Below are positions 25,069 through 34,269 of a DNA stretch of 64,000 nt, one piece after another. The stretch is from Clostridia bacterium (lineage in GTDB: Bacteria > Bacillota > Clostridia > Oscillospirales > CAG-272): contig JAFXHU010000015.1 in assembly GCA_017533565.1 (NCBI GenBank), positions 1 to 64,000 on the forward strand. Reading direction: 5' to 3'. Position 1 is the first letter of the stretch. Every line of letters begins with the position of its first letter. The notes beneath the pieces are model-generated. The model ran no database searches, had not been told where the DNA came from, and was given only the letters and a program-made list of their open reading frames with translations. Position numbers and translations under genes: made by a program.

Positions 25069-27726
25069 TTACGTGTGCTTAATCCGTCCTTTTATTTTGT
25101 ATCTAAAGGATATGCCGTGAAGCGAAATCGGAGAGGACGGTGCCTCCGAATAAATTGCAATATCCTTTTCAATCCAATCCTTTTCCTTTTCGGCAACCGC
25201 AACGGTTTGGTCCATTTCGGGATTGAGCGAAAGGCGGGCAAAATCTATGTCCAAGAAGCAAAGAGCGCGTCCGCCAATACTAACGAATTCGGAGTATTTT
25301 CCCTTGTCGGTCGTGGCTTTGCAGGTGGGAAGCGCAACGGTTGCGCGTCCGAGCTTTACGGTGAGCGAGGATTTTACCGTGCTTTTGGTAAGATGCGGCA
25401 CGCCGCAGTCGGTTTTTACCGTTTTGATGACGTAACGCGGAGCTATCCCGTCGAAGCTGTATAGGGAGGGGTGAAGCCTTCTGCCGTAAATCTCGCGGTA
25501 TTCCGCCTCGGTTATTCCCATTCGGATAAGATAGTCCTCCGAGAGGGGGACGGAGCGCATGTCGTTATTGAAAACGAAAACCGTCCCGTTTGCCGTAAAG
25601 TAGAGCCTTCCGTCAACGGCAAGGTATTTTTCCGCCGCCATAAAGTCGGTATAGCCGTATTCCTCGGTCGGGTAAACGGCGTATCGCGTTTCGCCCCCGT
25701 AGGTGAAGTAAAAGGTTTTTCCGTCCTTCGCGTAGGAGTAAACGGTAGTATCTACGGGCAAATCTGCGTATTCGGGAGAGAGCGAAAGCTCCGGGTCGGT
25801 AACGTAGGAGCAGTAGCGGTAAACCTGCTTTTTGCCGAGATACGCACCTACTCCGTTGATTATGAACCACTCGTATTCGGTGCCGTTGTTTCTTCCCGTA
25901 AAGGTCGCGCGTGTGTCGGCAAGATAAATTCGCGAGTGGGAGCATACGGCAATATATCCCATCCAGTCGAAAAGCTGTGCCTCCGAAAGCCTCTCTCCGA
26001 GAAGGCGGGAGGTCACGTTTGAGGAGCGAAGGCAGATATCTCTTTCAAGATTTGTCGCCTGCTTTTCTATTGCACAAAGTCCGCGCGGCGAGATAAAAAG
26101 CGGTGCATCCGCCGCGGCAACCGCCGCCCCGTGACAGCTTTCGCCCGAAAACGCATCGTAAACCGGATATATTCGCGGGAGAACGTCAATCCCCGTGTCC
26201 TCTCCCTTATGGAAAAAGATGCTGCCCATCGGGTCGTTTTCCTTTTTGAAAACGTAAAGCCCGTCACCTACCGAAAGAAGCGCGCTTACCGCTACGCCCT
26301 TTGAGCCGTCGTTAAAGTAGTTATGCTCGCCGAAATAAAGCGCAGAGGCTTCGCCAAAGCGGGTGCGCGAGCAATAAAATACCGTACCGGGGAGCTTCGG
26401 ATTGCCCGCAAGGAAGACTCGCCCGTCGTAAAGGGCGGCTACCGTACAGCCCTCGATAAGCCCGCGACCGCTTATATCGCCGCCCTCGTCGCTGCCGTTA
26501 AAGCTCGAAAAAAGCTCGGGCAGACGTCCGCTTACGCAAAGGCGGGAGCCGTTGTACTGCCAATGCTTTTCAAGACGGAGGGTTATTCCGCAGGGCGCGC
26601 CCTCCTTGATTTTTACCTCGAAATCAACCGAAGCACCGTCAACAGTGACAAGCTCCACCGCATCGAATTTAGCGTTGAGAGGGAGATAAAGAGAGAGGGA
26701 CTCGTCAACCGTGCCGTAAAGCTTTTCCGCCGCACCGATTGCCTCCACGCCCTCGATTTTTGAAAGCTCCTCCGCCGTTCCCTCGTAATAAACCCGATTG
26801 AGGCTTAAGGAGGCGGCAAAGGCGGCAGCACCTATTCGGTAAAGCCCGCCTCGCAGGTACACCTCGCTTAAGGACGGACAGCTGTTAAACGCCGTATCGT
26901 CTATGACGTTGAGCGTGGATGGAGTGGACACCGTGCGTATTCCGTCACAGCCGAAAAAGGACATTTTGCCGATTCTTCGCACACCCTCGCCGATTTTAAC
27001 GGAGGTGATTTCGGTGTTGCCCCTAAACGCGCTGTCGGCAATTTCGTCAACTCGGTAAAGCACTCCGCCGATGCGCTTTCTTCCGGGAATAAAAACCTCC
27101 CCCGAAAGTCCCGCATCCGCACCGCTTACCGCACAGGTAAACGCCTCTGCATCGGTAATGCTGTAGCGAAGCTTGTCGCTTTCAGGCTCTAACTCGCGCC
27201 CATCGACAACGTCAAATTCCTCGGTTGTCGAGTCGGTAAGCAGGTTTCGCGCCTCAAGCCTCTCGCCGTTTAAATACAGCGTCGGAACGTAGGGCGGAGG
27301 CTCGGCATCGAGAACGGTATCCGCATCAAGCCTTTTGTAAAGCCTTCTTACCCTCTCGCCGTCGAGAATATAGGTGTGGTCCTCAAACGGAAAGCTGCAA
27401 AGCAGTTTTTGCGGAAGGCTTCCGCGGCTTTTGGGAGTGCCGCCCTCGCCGTCAAGGCTGTAAAGTGAGCCTCCCGACTGAACCAAAATGTCCCCGAAAT
27501 GTGAAAGCATAGCCTCCACACTTGAGCCGAAAGCGGCGAGCCTCCTGTAGCCGGGCACACTTACTATCGCGGAGGGCGTGTCGCTTTCGTAGTCGCGAAA
27601 CACGTTCTCGCAGTAGGCAAGACGGCTTTTAACCGAGCTGTTTCCCTCGGGTGCGATTCCGCGAAAGCCCGAGAAGCTTTCGGTATATTCGGCGGTTGAT
27701 TTGATGATGTTTCTCATTTTAGCCAT
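25069..27726 (-). CDS. Large podovirus-like tail hub/DNA-stabilisation protein with leucine-rich repeat insert
   Basis: An 885-residue protein placed after the head-tail adaptor. The N-terminal ~190 residues have the repeating beta pattern of phage tail-tubular or DNA-stabilisation proteins (ENVFRDYESDTPSAIVSVPGYRRL; GDILVQSGGSLYSLDG). Residues ~215-335 are a BspA-type leucine-rich repeat block: VDEIADSAFRGNTEITSVKIGEGVRRIG, KMSFFGCDGIRTVSTPSTLNVID, DTAFNSCPSLSEVYL, AAAFAASLSLNRVYY. The remaining ~550 residues return to beta-propeller-like repeats (GRVFLAGNPKLPGTVFYCSR; GDGLYVFKKENDPMGSIF). The LRR block could recognise a host surface. Functional naming is by position and pattern, not certain. 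Confidence 0.7.
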   Translation of the reverse strand: MAKMRNIIKSTAEYTESFSGFRGIAPEGNSSVKSRLAYCENVFRDYESDTPSAIVSVPGYRRLAAFGSSVEAMLSHFGDILVQSGGSLYSLDGEGGTPKSRGSLPQKLLCSFPFEDHTYILDGERVRRLYKRLDADTVLDAEPPPYVPTLYLNGERLEARNLLTDSTTEEFDVVDGRELEPESDKLRYSITDAEAFTCAVSGADAGLSGEVFIPGRKRIGGVLYRVDEIADSAFRGNTEITSVKIGEGVRRIGKMSFFGCDGIRTVSTPSTLNVIDDTAFNSCPSLSEVYLRGGLYRIGAAAFAASLSLNRVYYEGTAEELSKIEGVEAIGAAEKLYGTVDESLSLYLPLNAKFDAVELVTVDGASVDFEVKIKEGAPCGITLRLEKHWQYNGSRLCVSGRLPELFSSFNGSDEGGDISGRGLIEGCTVAALYDGRVFLAGNPKLPGTVFYCSRTRFGEASALYFGEHNYFNDGSKGVAVSALLSVGDGLYVFKKENDPMGSIFFHKGEDTGIDVLPRIYPVYDAFSGESCHGAAVAAADAPLFISPRGLCAIEKQATNLERDICLRSSNVTSRLLGERLSEAQLFDWMGYIAVCSHSRIYLADTRATFTGRNNGTEYEWFIINGVGAYLGKKQVYRYCSYVTDPELSLSPEYADLPVDTTVYSYAKDGKTFYFTYGGETRYAVYPTEEYGYTDFMAAEKYLAVDGRLYFTANGTVFVFNNDMRSVPLSEDYLIRMGITEAEYREIYGRRLHPSLYSFDGIAPRYVIKTVKTDCGVPHLTKSTVKSSLTVKLGRATVALPTCKATTDKGKYSEFVSIGGRALCFLDIDFARLSLNPEMDQTVAVAEKEKDWIEKDIAIYSEAPSSPISLHGISFRYKIKGRIKHT

Positions 27727-27727
27727 A

Positions 27728-28561
27728 TCACGCCCACCCGTTCGTTTTGTATTGCCTGTCGCGGGACGGAGGCTCTATGCGCTTCAGCCTGTTGATTCCG
27801 TCGCGGTAGAGTGCCATATAGTACTGCGCCTTTCCCTCGTCGTCGTCAAGCCATACGAAGGAGGCGACGAGCAGGGGGAAAAGCTGCTCCGTACCCGCGG
27901 GAAGGTCGAGTGCCTCCGCGTTCTTTTGAGGTGCGGCGGGAGTCCTGCAGTATTCTATTTCAATCTCTCCGTCGAGCGTGAAGGGAAGGTAAAGCCTTCC
28001 GCCCCGCGCCGTAAGCTCAAGCCCCGACATATTACCGCTTACGCAAATCGGCGTGCTTGAAAGATGGCTGAAATTTCCGATAAGGAGGGAAAGGTCAACT
28101 GCTCTTTTCTCCGAATACTCGGGAACGTCGCGAAGCGATGCGAAGCCGCCATCAAAGGATGCGAGCGCGGTTATCTCGTAGTCAACCGCACCGCTAAAGC
28201 GGATAATTCCCCGACCGCTTGGGAGTGCGCCGCTTACAACTCCGCTTGCACGGCTGAAGGCTTGAAGCTCCTCCGTTTCTCCGCCGATTACGGTGTATTC
28301 GCCCTCACCGCTCGGGCGAAAGGAAAAGGCACTGCCGTAAAGCTCGTATTCCTCCGTCCTGCCTCCCGTGTGGCATACGTTTTTGTAAAGCCGAGTCATT
28401 CGCGGTGCGCGAACGTAAATCCTTTTGATATCGGTTTGCGGAGCGTCGAGGTTAATTATGGCAAGCGCGCGCTCGGTGGCGCGAAAAAACGCATCGTCGT
28501 CGGAAACCGTTCTCTCAAAGCCAAGTCCCGCGACCTGTGCCTTTAATTCATTGTAGGTCAT
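27728..28561 (-). CDS. Head-tail adaptor/connector protein, probable
   Basis: 277 residues from ATG 28561, which has AGGAG six bases upstream; the open frame extends further upstream but into a hairpin region without a ribosome site. The N-terminus MTYNELKAQVAGLGFERTVSDDDAFFRATERALAIIN resembles phage head-tail connector proteins that start with a helical domain. The middle is beta-rich and the C-terminus helical (FVWLDDDEGKAQYYMALYRDGINRLKR), typical of adaptor proteins. It is directly downstream of the capsid gene and ends two bases before the hub gene start. Confidence 0.65.
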   Translation of the reverse strand: MTYNELKAQVAGLGFERTVSDDDAFFRATERALAIINLDAPQTDIKRIYVRAPRMTRLYKNVCHTGGRTEEYELYGSAFSFRPSGEGEYTVIGGETEELQAFSRASGVVSGALPSGRGIIRFSGAVDYEITALASFDGGFASLRDVPEYSEKRAVDLSLLIGNFSHLSSTPICVSGNMSGLELTARGGRLYLPFTLDGEIEIEYCRTPAAPQKNAEALDLPAGTEQLFPLLVASFVWLDDDEGKAQYYMALYRDGINRLKRIEPPSRDRQYKTNGWA

Positions 28562-28593
28562 ATTTCTCCTTTCTTCAAAAAGATTTAGAATAA

Positions 28594-28618
28594 CGGGCGC
28601 CAAGCTAAATGGCGCCCG
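28594..28618 (-). terminator. Intercistronic hairpin after the capsid gene
   Basis: A 9-bp stem CGGGCGCCA/TGGCGCCCG with a 7-base loop, eight bases after the capsid stop and without a T-run. Probably an RNA-stability or partial-termination element that raises capsid output relative to downstream genes. Confidence 0.55.
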
Positions 28619-28625
28619 AAGAGAA

Positions 28626-29678
28626 TTAGTCCGCGAGAGCCGTTGCCGTTTCGAGAGCCTCCTCGTCTGCGGTAACCTTAAGAATATGCTTATAGCTACC
28701 GAAGCCAAGGCTGAAGCGGCATCTTCCCGTCCAGTTGTAATTGCCCGTGTGATGGTCAATCCAAGAGCTTACCGTAAGGGGAACACGCTCGAAGAACAGG
28801 TTGCCGCCGAGAGCCTTGTTTGCCTCGGAGGACATAATAATCATTTCGTCGCAATCCGCGTTCCAGGTGGGAATCACGATGATATTCCAATTGCCGTAAT
28901 GAATATTTACGTCGTTATTTGCGGTGCCTACCGCGTTTTCGGAGCCGCAAATCTGCTTTATCATCTTCTCAAGCTTCGGCTGGTTGCCGGGGAGGATAAT
29001 GGTGTCTGCCACGTATCCCGTGGGGTCGCCGTTTTCGTCCTTCATATTTCGGAGCGCTGCCGCAAGGCTGTAAAGAGAGTTCTCCGCCTTTTCGATGGAG
29101 TAGCTTCCGTTTGCTCTTGCAAAATCGCCGTAGAAGTAGTTGGACTGGTTACCGCTTGCCTCTTCGTAGCCCCAGTAATGATTGCGGTGGAAAAGCGGCA
29201 TACCGTCGGGGGAGGTGGTTGAGATGCGTGCGCCCGCAAAGTTAATAAAGGCGGAATTTGCACAGGAAATCGCGCTGGCGCAAGCCTTGTTGATTGTTTG
29301 GTAATAGCTTCTTACGAAGTTCTGGATTCGTCTTTTCGCTTCTGCGGCAATACCGAAGTTTGCGTCCTCCATCATCTCCGCGGTGATGGTAAACTCCTTC
29401 ATAAACTGAAGATGCTCGATGCTCATTGTGAAGGTTTCTGCAACGCAGTCGTTGACGGCTGCACCGCCCTCGGGCACGTAGTCGAAGCAGTTAAAGCCCT
29501 TTTGAACGATGACGGTTTCGGCAAAATGATTGCTCTTTTCCTTGTTGAAAAGCCAATCGCAAATGCCGCCCTTCTTTTTCATAAGGTCGCTTTCATGCTC
29601 GATAAGCATCTTAATCGGCGTGTCGAGTCTGCCTATCGCGCCGTCGCCCATATACTGTGATTTAGAATAAATAATCAT
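28626..29678 (-). CDS. Major capsid protein, HK97-like fold probable
   Basis: 350 residues, preceded by the scaffold-like gene and followed by an adaptor. It is headed by a strong ribosome site (AAAGGAG). Features: an N-terminal helical arm, then FNCFDYVPEGGAAVNDCVAETFTMSIEHLQFMKEFTITAEMMEDAN, a Phe/Asn-rich middle (HRNHYWGYEEASGNQSNYFYGDF) and the segment DTIILPGNQPKLEKMIKQI, matching the general layout of phage major capsid proteins. No protease gene is visible, so maturation may not need cleavage. The family is inferred from gene order and pattern. Confidence 0.8.
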   Translation of the reverse strand: MIIYSKSQYMGDGAIGRLDTPIKMLIEHESDLMKKKGGICDWLFNKEKSNHFAETVIVQKGFNCFDYVPEGGAAVNDCVAETFTMSIEHLQFMKEFTITAEMMEDANFGIAAEAKRRIQNFVRSYYQTINKACASAISCANSAFINFAGARISTTSPDGMPLFHRNHYWGYEEASGNQSNYFYGDFARANGSYSIEKAENSLYSLAAALRNMKDENGDPTGYVADTIILPGNQPKLEKMIKQICGSENAVGTANNDVNIHYGNWNIIVIPTWNADCDEMIIMSSEANKALGGNLFFERVPLTVSSWIDHHTGNYNWTGRCRFSLGFGSYKHILKVTADEEALETATALAD

Positions 29679-29693
29679 TTTTTTCTCCTTTTT

Positions 29694-30260
29694 TTAATTT
29701 GTTACTCTTTTATAAAGGTTGTAAATTTGTGAATCGGAAAGTCCCGAAAGGATTTCCCTTGCAACCGAAAGCTCCGCACGCGACATTGCTCCGCGGGGAG
29801 CGCCCGCGGTCTGCGAAACCGCACTCGAAAGGTGCGCGCGTCCGTCCCTTTTCTTCGCTCTGTGCGAGGTGGCGAGGTAAGCCTCGATTGCGGTAAGCCC
29901 GAGGTCGCGCAGGGCGGCGTAGCGCATAGCACCCGAAAGCTCGGATATGTCACGAAGCTCCGAAAGCTCGGGAAAATTCGCCCGAAGCACCTCAAGGTCC
30001 TCTCTCATTATTCTCTCGTAATCCACCTCGGCTGCGGGAGTGGAGTCCGTGTCCTCCGCATCGCTCAAGCTTGACTCTGCGGCGTAGCCGTCGGTCATAT
30101 CAGCCGTCCCTGCCTCTGCCTCGGGTGCGGAGCCGCTTGCACCGTCGGACTGTCCGACGTCCTCGGTATTCTCTTGGCTTATCGGCTGTACCTTTGCCTC
30201 TGTGTCCGAATTCAACTCGGGCGAAACCGTATCTATGCCGTATCCTGCGCTGTTATCCAT
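29694..30260 (-). CDS. Scaffold-like protein
   Basis: 188 residues. The first ~75 are acidic and of low complexity (SPELNSDTEAK, GASGSAPEAEAGTADM), followed by a helical region (YERIMREDLEVLRANFPELSELRDISELSG) and a basic C-terminal part (ATSHRAKKRDGRAHL ... LSVAREILSGLSDSQIYNLYKRV). Acidic N-terminus, helical core, basic C-terminus and a place just before the capsid gene are the usual marks of a phage scaffolding protein. Its ATG overlaps the stop of the small upstream gene (TAATG). Confidence 0.72.
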   Translation of the reverse strand: MDNSAGYGIDTVSPELNSDTEAKVQPISQENTEDVGQSDGASGSAPEAEAGTADMTDGYAAESSLSDAEDTDSTPAAEVDYERIMREDLEVLRANFPELSELRDISELSGAMRYAALRDLGLTAIEAYLATSHRAKKRDGRAHLSSAVSQTAGAPRGAMSRAELSVAREILSGLSDSQIYNLYKRVTN

Positions 30261-30397
30261 TACTTCTTACCCGTGCGAAGGTCGCCCTTTCCGACGATTT
30301 TTTCTCCCTTGGGGGAGTTATTTGACTTGCTTGGCGCCTTTACCATTCCGTAGCCAAGCTCGCGGTAAGCGTTTTTGCTTTCTGCGTTCTTTTTCAT
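30260..30397 (-). CDS. Small 45-residue protein of the virion cassette
   Basis: ATG at 30397 to TAA overlapping the scaffold start: MKKNAESKNAYRELGYGMVK followed by APSKSNNSPKGEKIVGKGDL and a basic end. Highly basic (Lys-rich), soluble, no Cys. It fills the gap between the 234-residue gene and the scaffold gene and is coupled to the latter, so it is probably translated. It may bind DNA or the portal; no family recognised. Confidence 0.6.
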   Translation of the reverse strand: MKKNAESKNAYRELGYGMVKAPSKSNNSPKGEKIVGKGDLRTGKK

Positions 30398-30420
30398 TGT
30401 TTTATCCTTTCTTGCTTGTT

Positions 30421-31125
30421 TTATTTTGTGTTTGCAATGCCTTTAAGCTCGTCTGTATAGCCTGCGCTTTTTCCCTTGTCGAGAAAGCGTCCCGTCTGCC
30501 ACACAAGCTCGTTAATATCCTCCTCGAGAAGACCCATTCTCGCCGCGTAGCTTCGTATTGCCGCCTCGTCCATATAGGAGGACTGCGCCGCGATTATGCA
30601 CTTGTCGAATACGCTGTCGCGCAGGGCGCGGTAAACGTTTGCGCTGACGGTTGCGGCATCCTCGGGCGAAAGCCCCTTGTCTATGCCTATTGCGTAGGTT
30701 TCGTCAAGCCGCATTATTCCAAAGCCTACGAGCTGTGACTCAAGGCTTTTCATTTTGCTGTCCCGGGTGCTTCTGTATTTTTGAAGATAGTCCTCGTATC
30801 CCGCCTGTGCGGTTATATATTGATTTTCCATTCTCTCGCCCGCCGCGCTTACGCTTGCGAGCTGCTTTGCGCGTGCCGCCTCCTCAAGATACTCCGCGTA
30901 GCCTCCGCCCGAAAGTCCGCTTCGCGCCAAAAGCTCCGCCTGCGTGCCGTAATTTGCCGAGTCGGAAAGCTGTGCGTTGATTGCGCTCCTAACCGCGGCG
31001 GAGTAATCCGAAATCGGATTGATGCCCTTTGCGCTCATATATTCGGAGAGGGATTTTGCACTCGCGGAGCTTTTGAGTCCGCGCCGCTGCTTAAGAAATT
31101 CCTCGAGCGATTTCGCTTCCTTCAT
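30421..31125 (-). CDS. Virion cassette protein, 234 residues
   Basis: A helical, soluble protein rich in Ala, Ser and Tyr (LARSGLSGGGYAEYLEEAARAKQLASVSAAGERMENQYITAQAGYEDYLQKY) directly after the portal gene, overlapping it by 35 bases. Placement after the portal and its Ala-rich helices recall podovirus internal or ejection proteins or an assembly factor, but this is inference only. Confidence 0.6.
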   Translation of the reverse strand: MKEAKSLEEFLKQRRGLKSSASAKSLSEYMSAKGINPISDYSAAVRSAINAQLSDSANYGTQAELLARSGLSGGGYAEYLEEAARAKQLASVSAAGERMENQYITAQAGYEDYLQKYRSTRDSKMKSLESQLVGFGIMRLDETYAIGIDKGLSPEDAATVSANVYRALRDSVFDKCIIAAQSSYMDEAAIRSYAARMGLLEEDINELVWQTGRFLDKGKSAGYTDELKGIANTK

Positions 31126-32905
31126 AGACCGCGTTCTCCTTTCTTAAAGCGTCGGTGAAATATTCGACGTTCTCTCTTGCGTGCGGATAGTGCGCTCGCT
31201 CCTGACTTTGCCAATAGCGAAGAAGGGTAACCGTGCTGCTCGGGTCGCCGAGAGTCCCCGCCTTCAGGTTTTCGAGGTTTCTTTGCCAAAGCGCCTCTCT
31301 TTGATAATCCGCGCCCTCGTTTCTGTCCGCGGAGAATAGGTAGGCATCGTCGTAGTAATACTCGCCGCGTATTCGGTCGTATTCAATAAAATCGTAGCGG
31401 TTGAATTCCGCGGAGTGTATTCTGCCGTATGCGTCCTTGTAGGAAAGGCGTCGCGGCTCGTCCGCGAAGGCGAGATAAAGCGTGAAAATGATTTTATCAA
31501 GCTCTGCGTAAGCCGCCTCCTTCATTCTTCGCTTGGATTCAAGCCTGCCCGTAGCCTGCGAAATTCGCAGCTGCTTTGCAACACCCGACTCGGTTACCGC
31601 GGTGTCTATGCCCTGGTAGGCGTCGGAAATGCCGATAACCCTCTTTGCGTGGTCGTAAAGCCTCTCCGCCTCCGCAATATCCTGGCTTATATCGGGGGTG
31701 GTATCCACCTTTCCGTATTGAGCCGCGCTCTCTCCGGGCTTCATTCTTATAACCTGACCGAATACCGAATTATTGAGCGAAACCGTGGCGTCCTCGGGAA
31801 CTATGGGTGTAATTCCCGCGCGTATGAGCTTTTCGAGAATACGGCTCTCGATTTTGTTGATTGCCTGCTGCTCGGGGCGTATGTACTCGCAGTCCGAGCC
31901 GCCGAAAAGCGATGCCTCGCGAGAGGTGTTCTTTCTTACAACGACGGGAAAATGCTTTGGAACGTAGTAGGGAAGGGAGGTTCGCTTTTTCTGAACCTCG
32001 CCGTTTTTGATTACGGGCGCGCCGCCCTCCGTAATCGGAGTGCTGGCTCGCAGGACGCTACCGCCCGCGGAAAATACGTCGTCGGAAAGAAGCTCGTAAA
32101 GGAGGTTACCCTCCGCCGCCTTAACTCCGCATTCGCATTCGCCCTCCGCCGCACCGCATTTCGGGCAAATCCGCCCCTTGCGGTAATAGTATTTCGGAAG
32201 GTGCGAAAGCTCCACGTCGCCCGTGAAAAGGTATCTGCAAACGTCGCCGTCGTCGTCCTTGTAAAAGCAGACGATAAGATTTACGGCGTCCCCCTCGGGC
32301 ACGCCCGTGTCGTATTCGTAGCAAAGCTCCGCCGCGTCAAGCTCCTCCGCGCTCTTGCCGTAGCTTCTCGAAAGCTCGCCCTTCGTGGTGGTGAACTTGA
32401 GGAAAAGGTATTCCATATCCTCTATTTTGAAGATGCCGGGCTGCGGAATTATGTCCTTCGGCGAAAGGCAATGCACCTTCACCGTGCCAACCTCACCGAG
32501 ATATTCGGAGCTGTTATCCCATTCCACGTACCACACGCTACCGCCGTAAATATAGGTATAACGCTCGTCGATGTCGTTAAGCTCGTCGAACGGAAGCCGC
32601 ATTCTCACCGCACGGCAAAGCCTTTCGATGGACGCGGCGTTACGCTCTCTTGACTCGCTGTACGAGCTTGCGTCCGCCTTTGGCATAGGAATGTCGGAGG
32701 AAACCTGGCTTTCCACGATTTCGTATGTGATGTTTCTCACCGTGAGCGCTGCCTCGGTTGAGCCGTCGATTGCCGTGTCACCCATATACTGGCGCATATT
32801 CCTCTCGCATTCGGAAAAGGTTTCCTGTGCGGCGGTTAAGGCTCTTTCGTAAAGCGTGCTGAAAAAATCGAGGCGCAGCTCTTTTGTACTGTTTTCAATT
32901 TTCAA
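31091..32905 (-). CDS. Phage portal protein, podovirus-like, with zinc-ribbon insert
   Basis: 604 residues from a TTG start at 32905 whose last two bases are the first of the terminase stop (TTGA overlap), with GGAG upstream; the open frame extends further but without a start signal. Portal marks: N-terminal helical ENSTKELRLDFFSTLYERALTAAQETFSECERNMRQYM, FIG-type core, EPRRLSYKDAYGRIHSAEFNRYDFIEY and a C-terminal helical barrel region. An unusual insert, YRKGRICPKCGAAEGECECG near residue 270, has four Cys spaced as a zinc ribbon. The portal is the dodecameric DNA gate at the capsid vertex and docks the terminase encoded just upstream. Confidence 0.82.
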   Translation of the reverse strand: MKIENSTKELRLDFFSTLYERALTAAQETFSECERNMRQYMGDTAIDGSTEAALTVRNITYEIVESQVSSDIPMPKADASSYSESRERNAASIERLCRAVRMRLPFDELNDIDERYTYIYGGSVWYVEWDNSSEYLGEVGTVKVHCLSPKDIIPQPGIFKIEDMEYLFLKFTTTKGELSRSYGKSAEELDAAELCYEYDTGVPEGDAVNLIVCFYKDDDGDVCRYLFTGDVELSHLPKYYYRKGRICPKCGAAEGECECGVKAAEGNLLYELLSDDVFSAGGSVLRASTPITEGGAPVIKNGEVQKKRTSLPYYVPKHFPVVVRKNTSREASLFGGSDCEYIRPEQQAINKIESRILEKLIRAGITPIVPEDATVSLNNSVFGQVIRMKPGESAAQYGKVDTTPDISQDIAEAERLYDHAKRVIGISDAYQGIDTAVTESGVAKQLRISQATGRLESKRRMKEAAYAELDKIIFTLYLAFADEPRRLSYKDAYGRIHSAEFNRYDFIEYDRIRGEYYYDDAYLFSADRNEGADYQREALWQRNLENLKAGTLGDPSSTVTLLRYWQSQERAHYPHARENVEYFTDALRKENAVYEGSEIARGIS

Positions 32906-34269
32906 AGTGGTTCTCCGTATTTTGATTTTAGATATTTTCTGCCCGCCTCGTTTGCCGTGGCGTAGTCCTCCCACATATCCTGCGACCACCTCGTGCGCCT
33001 GACGCTTTTGCTCTCGCTCGGCGGGCGGGTGTGAAAGATTGCAAAGCCGCGAAGTGCATCGGGTGCGTGGGTTATGGCGTGCGGCTCGGTGGAGCAGTCG
33101 GTCGGACGCACCCTGTCAACCGAGAGGGCGGGCAGACAGCGTATTATCTCGGTGCAGTTGTTGAAGATTTTGAGCCGCGGTCCGTCCTCCCCGTCGCGGA
33201 GCAGCTCCTTCACGGCAAGCCAGCCGCATTCCCTGTCGTTGGAGGTTTTCGTGAAATGAACCCCGAACTCGGCGAAAAGTCCCGACTTGGTTTTACCCGT
33301 TTCCTGGCTTCTCGAAAAGAGGTCGGGAGGTGCAAGGGTGGCGTAGATATCCTCGCCCGCGGGCGTCCTCTCGGTTATCGCCCTCGCCGCCGCGCTTATC
33401 GGGAGGTTGCTCTCGCAATATTCGCGGTAAAGGTAAACCCTGCCGTCGGGCGCAATCGCAAGCCAAAGCACCGCAAGGCGGTCAAGTCCGTAGTCAACCG
33501 TTCTGTATCTGCGCCATTCCGACGGAATTTCAAAGGGTGCAACCGTGTGCTTTGCCACCGAAAACTCCGAAAAGTACTGTCCGTCGAAGATGTTCCAATC
33601 TCCGAGAAGAAGCGCGCGTCTTTCCCTTTCGGGGAGGTTTTTAAGGCGCTCCTTATACGCGGGGTCGCTTTGCATAAGGAATTTGTTGTCCTCGACGAAG
33701 GAGGGAATGAATATTCGCTTCATTCCGCCCTCTCCCTCGAAGGTCTTGCCCGCGGGTGCGGCATCGACGAACCTTTCCTTTACCCAGGTATGACCTACGC
33801 CGCCGGGGTTTGTGGAGGACTTAATCTGCTTTGGATAGGAGTTCGCTCCCCTCACTCGCGATATGAGGTAAACGTACTGCATTTCGGTGAAGTGGGTTAA
33901 TTCGTCAAAGCGTATTACGTCGTATTCCGCGCTTTGATACTGGTACACGTCGTTTTCTCCCGCACAGTAGCCGAAATCGATAACCGACCCGTTTTTGAAT
34001 TTCCCCGTATGTGTTGACGAGTTAAGCGTGAATATCTCCCGCGGATAAAGCGAAAGGGCACAGCGGATAAGCGATTTTTCAAGCTCCGCATAAGTCCTTC
34101 GCAATATGAGCTGTCTTGAGCGCGGGTATTTGAGAGCGAAAAGGAGTGCGTCAACCATTTGTCCGTAGGACTTTCCGCCGCCCGCCGCCCCGCCGAAAAG
34201 CACCTCGCTCTCGGTCGCGTCGATAAACCGCTTCTGCTTTTTCGTTACCGATATATTAAGCCTCCTCAC
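32902..34269 (-). CDS. terL: Phage terminase, large subunit
   Basis: 455 residues. The ATPase domain has Walker A VLFGGAAGGGKSYG near residue 27 and a Walker B-type segment YDVIRFDELTHF near 120, followed by the coupling segment SSTNPGGVGHTW. The nuclease domain begins near 240 with YRTVDYGLDRLAVLWLAI and ends with HAPDALRGFAIF, supplying acidic metal ligands. It cuts and pumps phage DNA into the prohead. It overlaps the small subunit by 14 bases and the portal by a TTGA. All motifs look intact, so packaging activity is plausible. Confidence 0.93.
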   Translation of the reverse strand: MRRLNISVTKKQKRFIDATESEVLFGGAAGGGKSYGQMVDALLFALKYPRSRQLILRRTYAELEKSLIRCALSLYPREIFTLNSSTHTGKFKNGSVIDFGYCAGENDVYQYQSAEYDVIRFDELTHFTEMQYVYLISRVRGANSYPKQIKSSTNPGGVGHTWVKERFVDAAPAGKTFEGEGGMKRIFIPSFVEDNKFLMQSDPAYKERLKNLPERERRALLLGDWNIFDGQYFSEFSVAKHTVAPFEIPSEWRRYRTVDYGLDRLAVLWLAIAPDGRVYLYREYCESNLPISAAARAITERTPAGEDIYATLAPPDLFSRSQETGKTKSGLFAEFGVHFTKTSNDRECGWLAVKELLRDGEDGPRLKIFNNCTEIIRCLPALSVDRVRPTDCSTEPHAITHAPDALRGFAIFHTRPPSESKSVRRTRWSQDMWEDYATANEAGRKYLKSKYGEPL

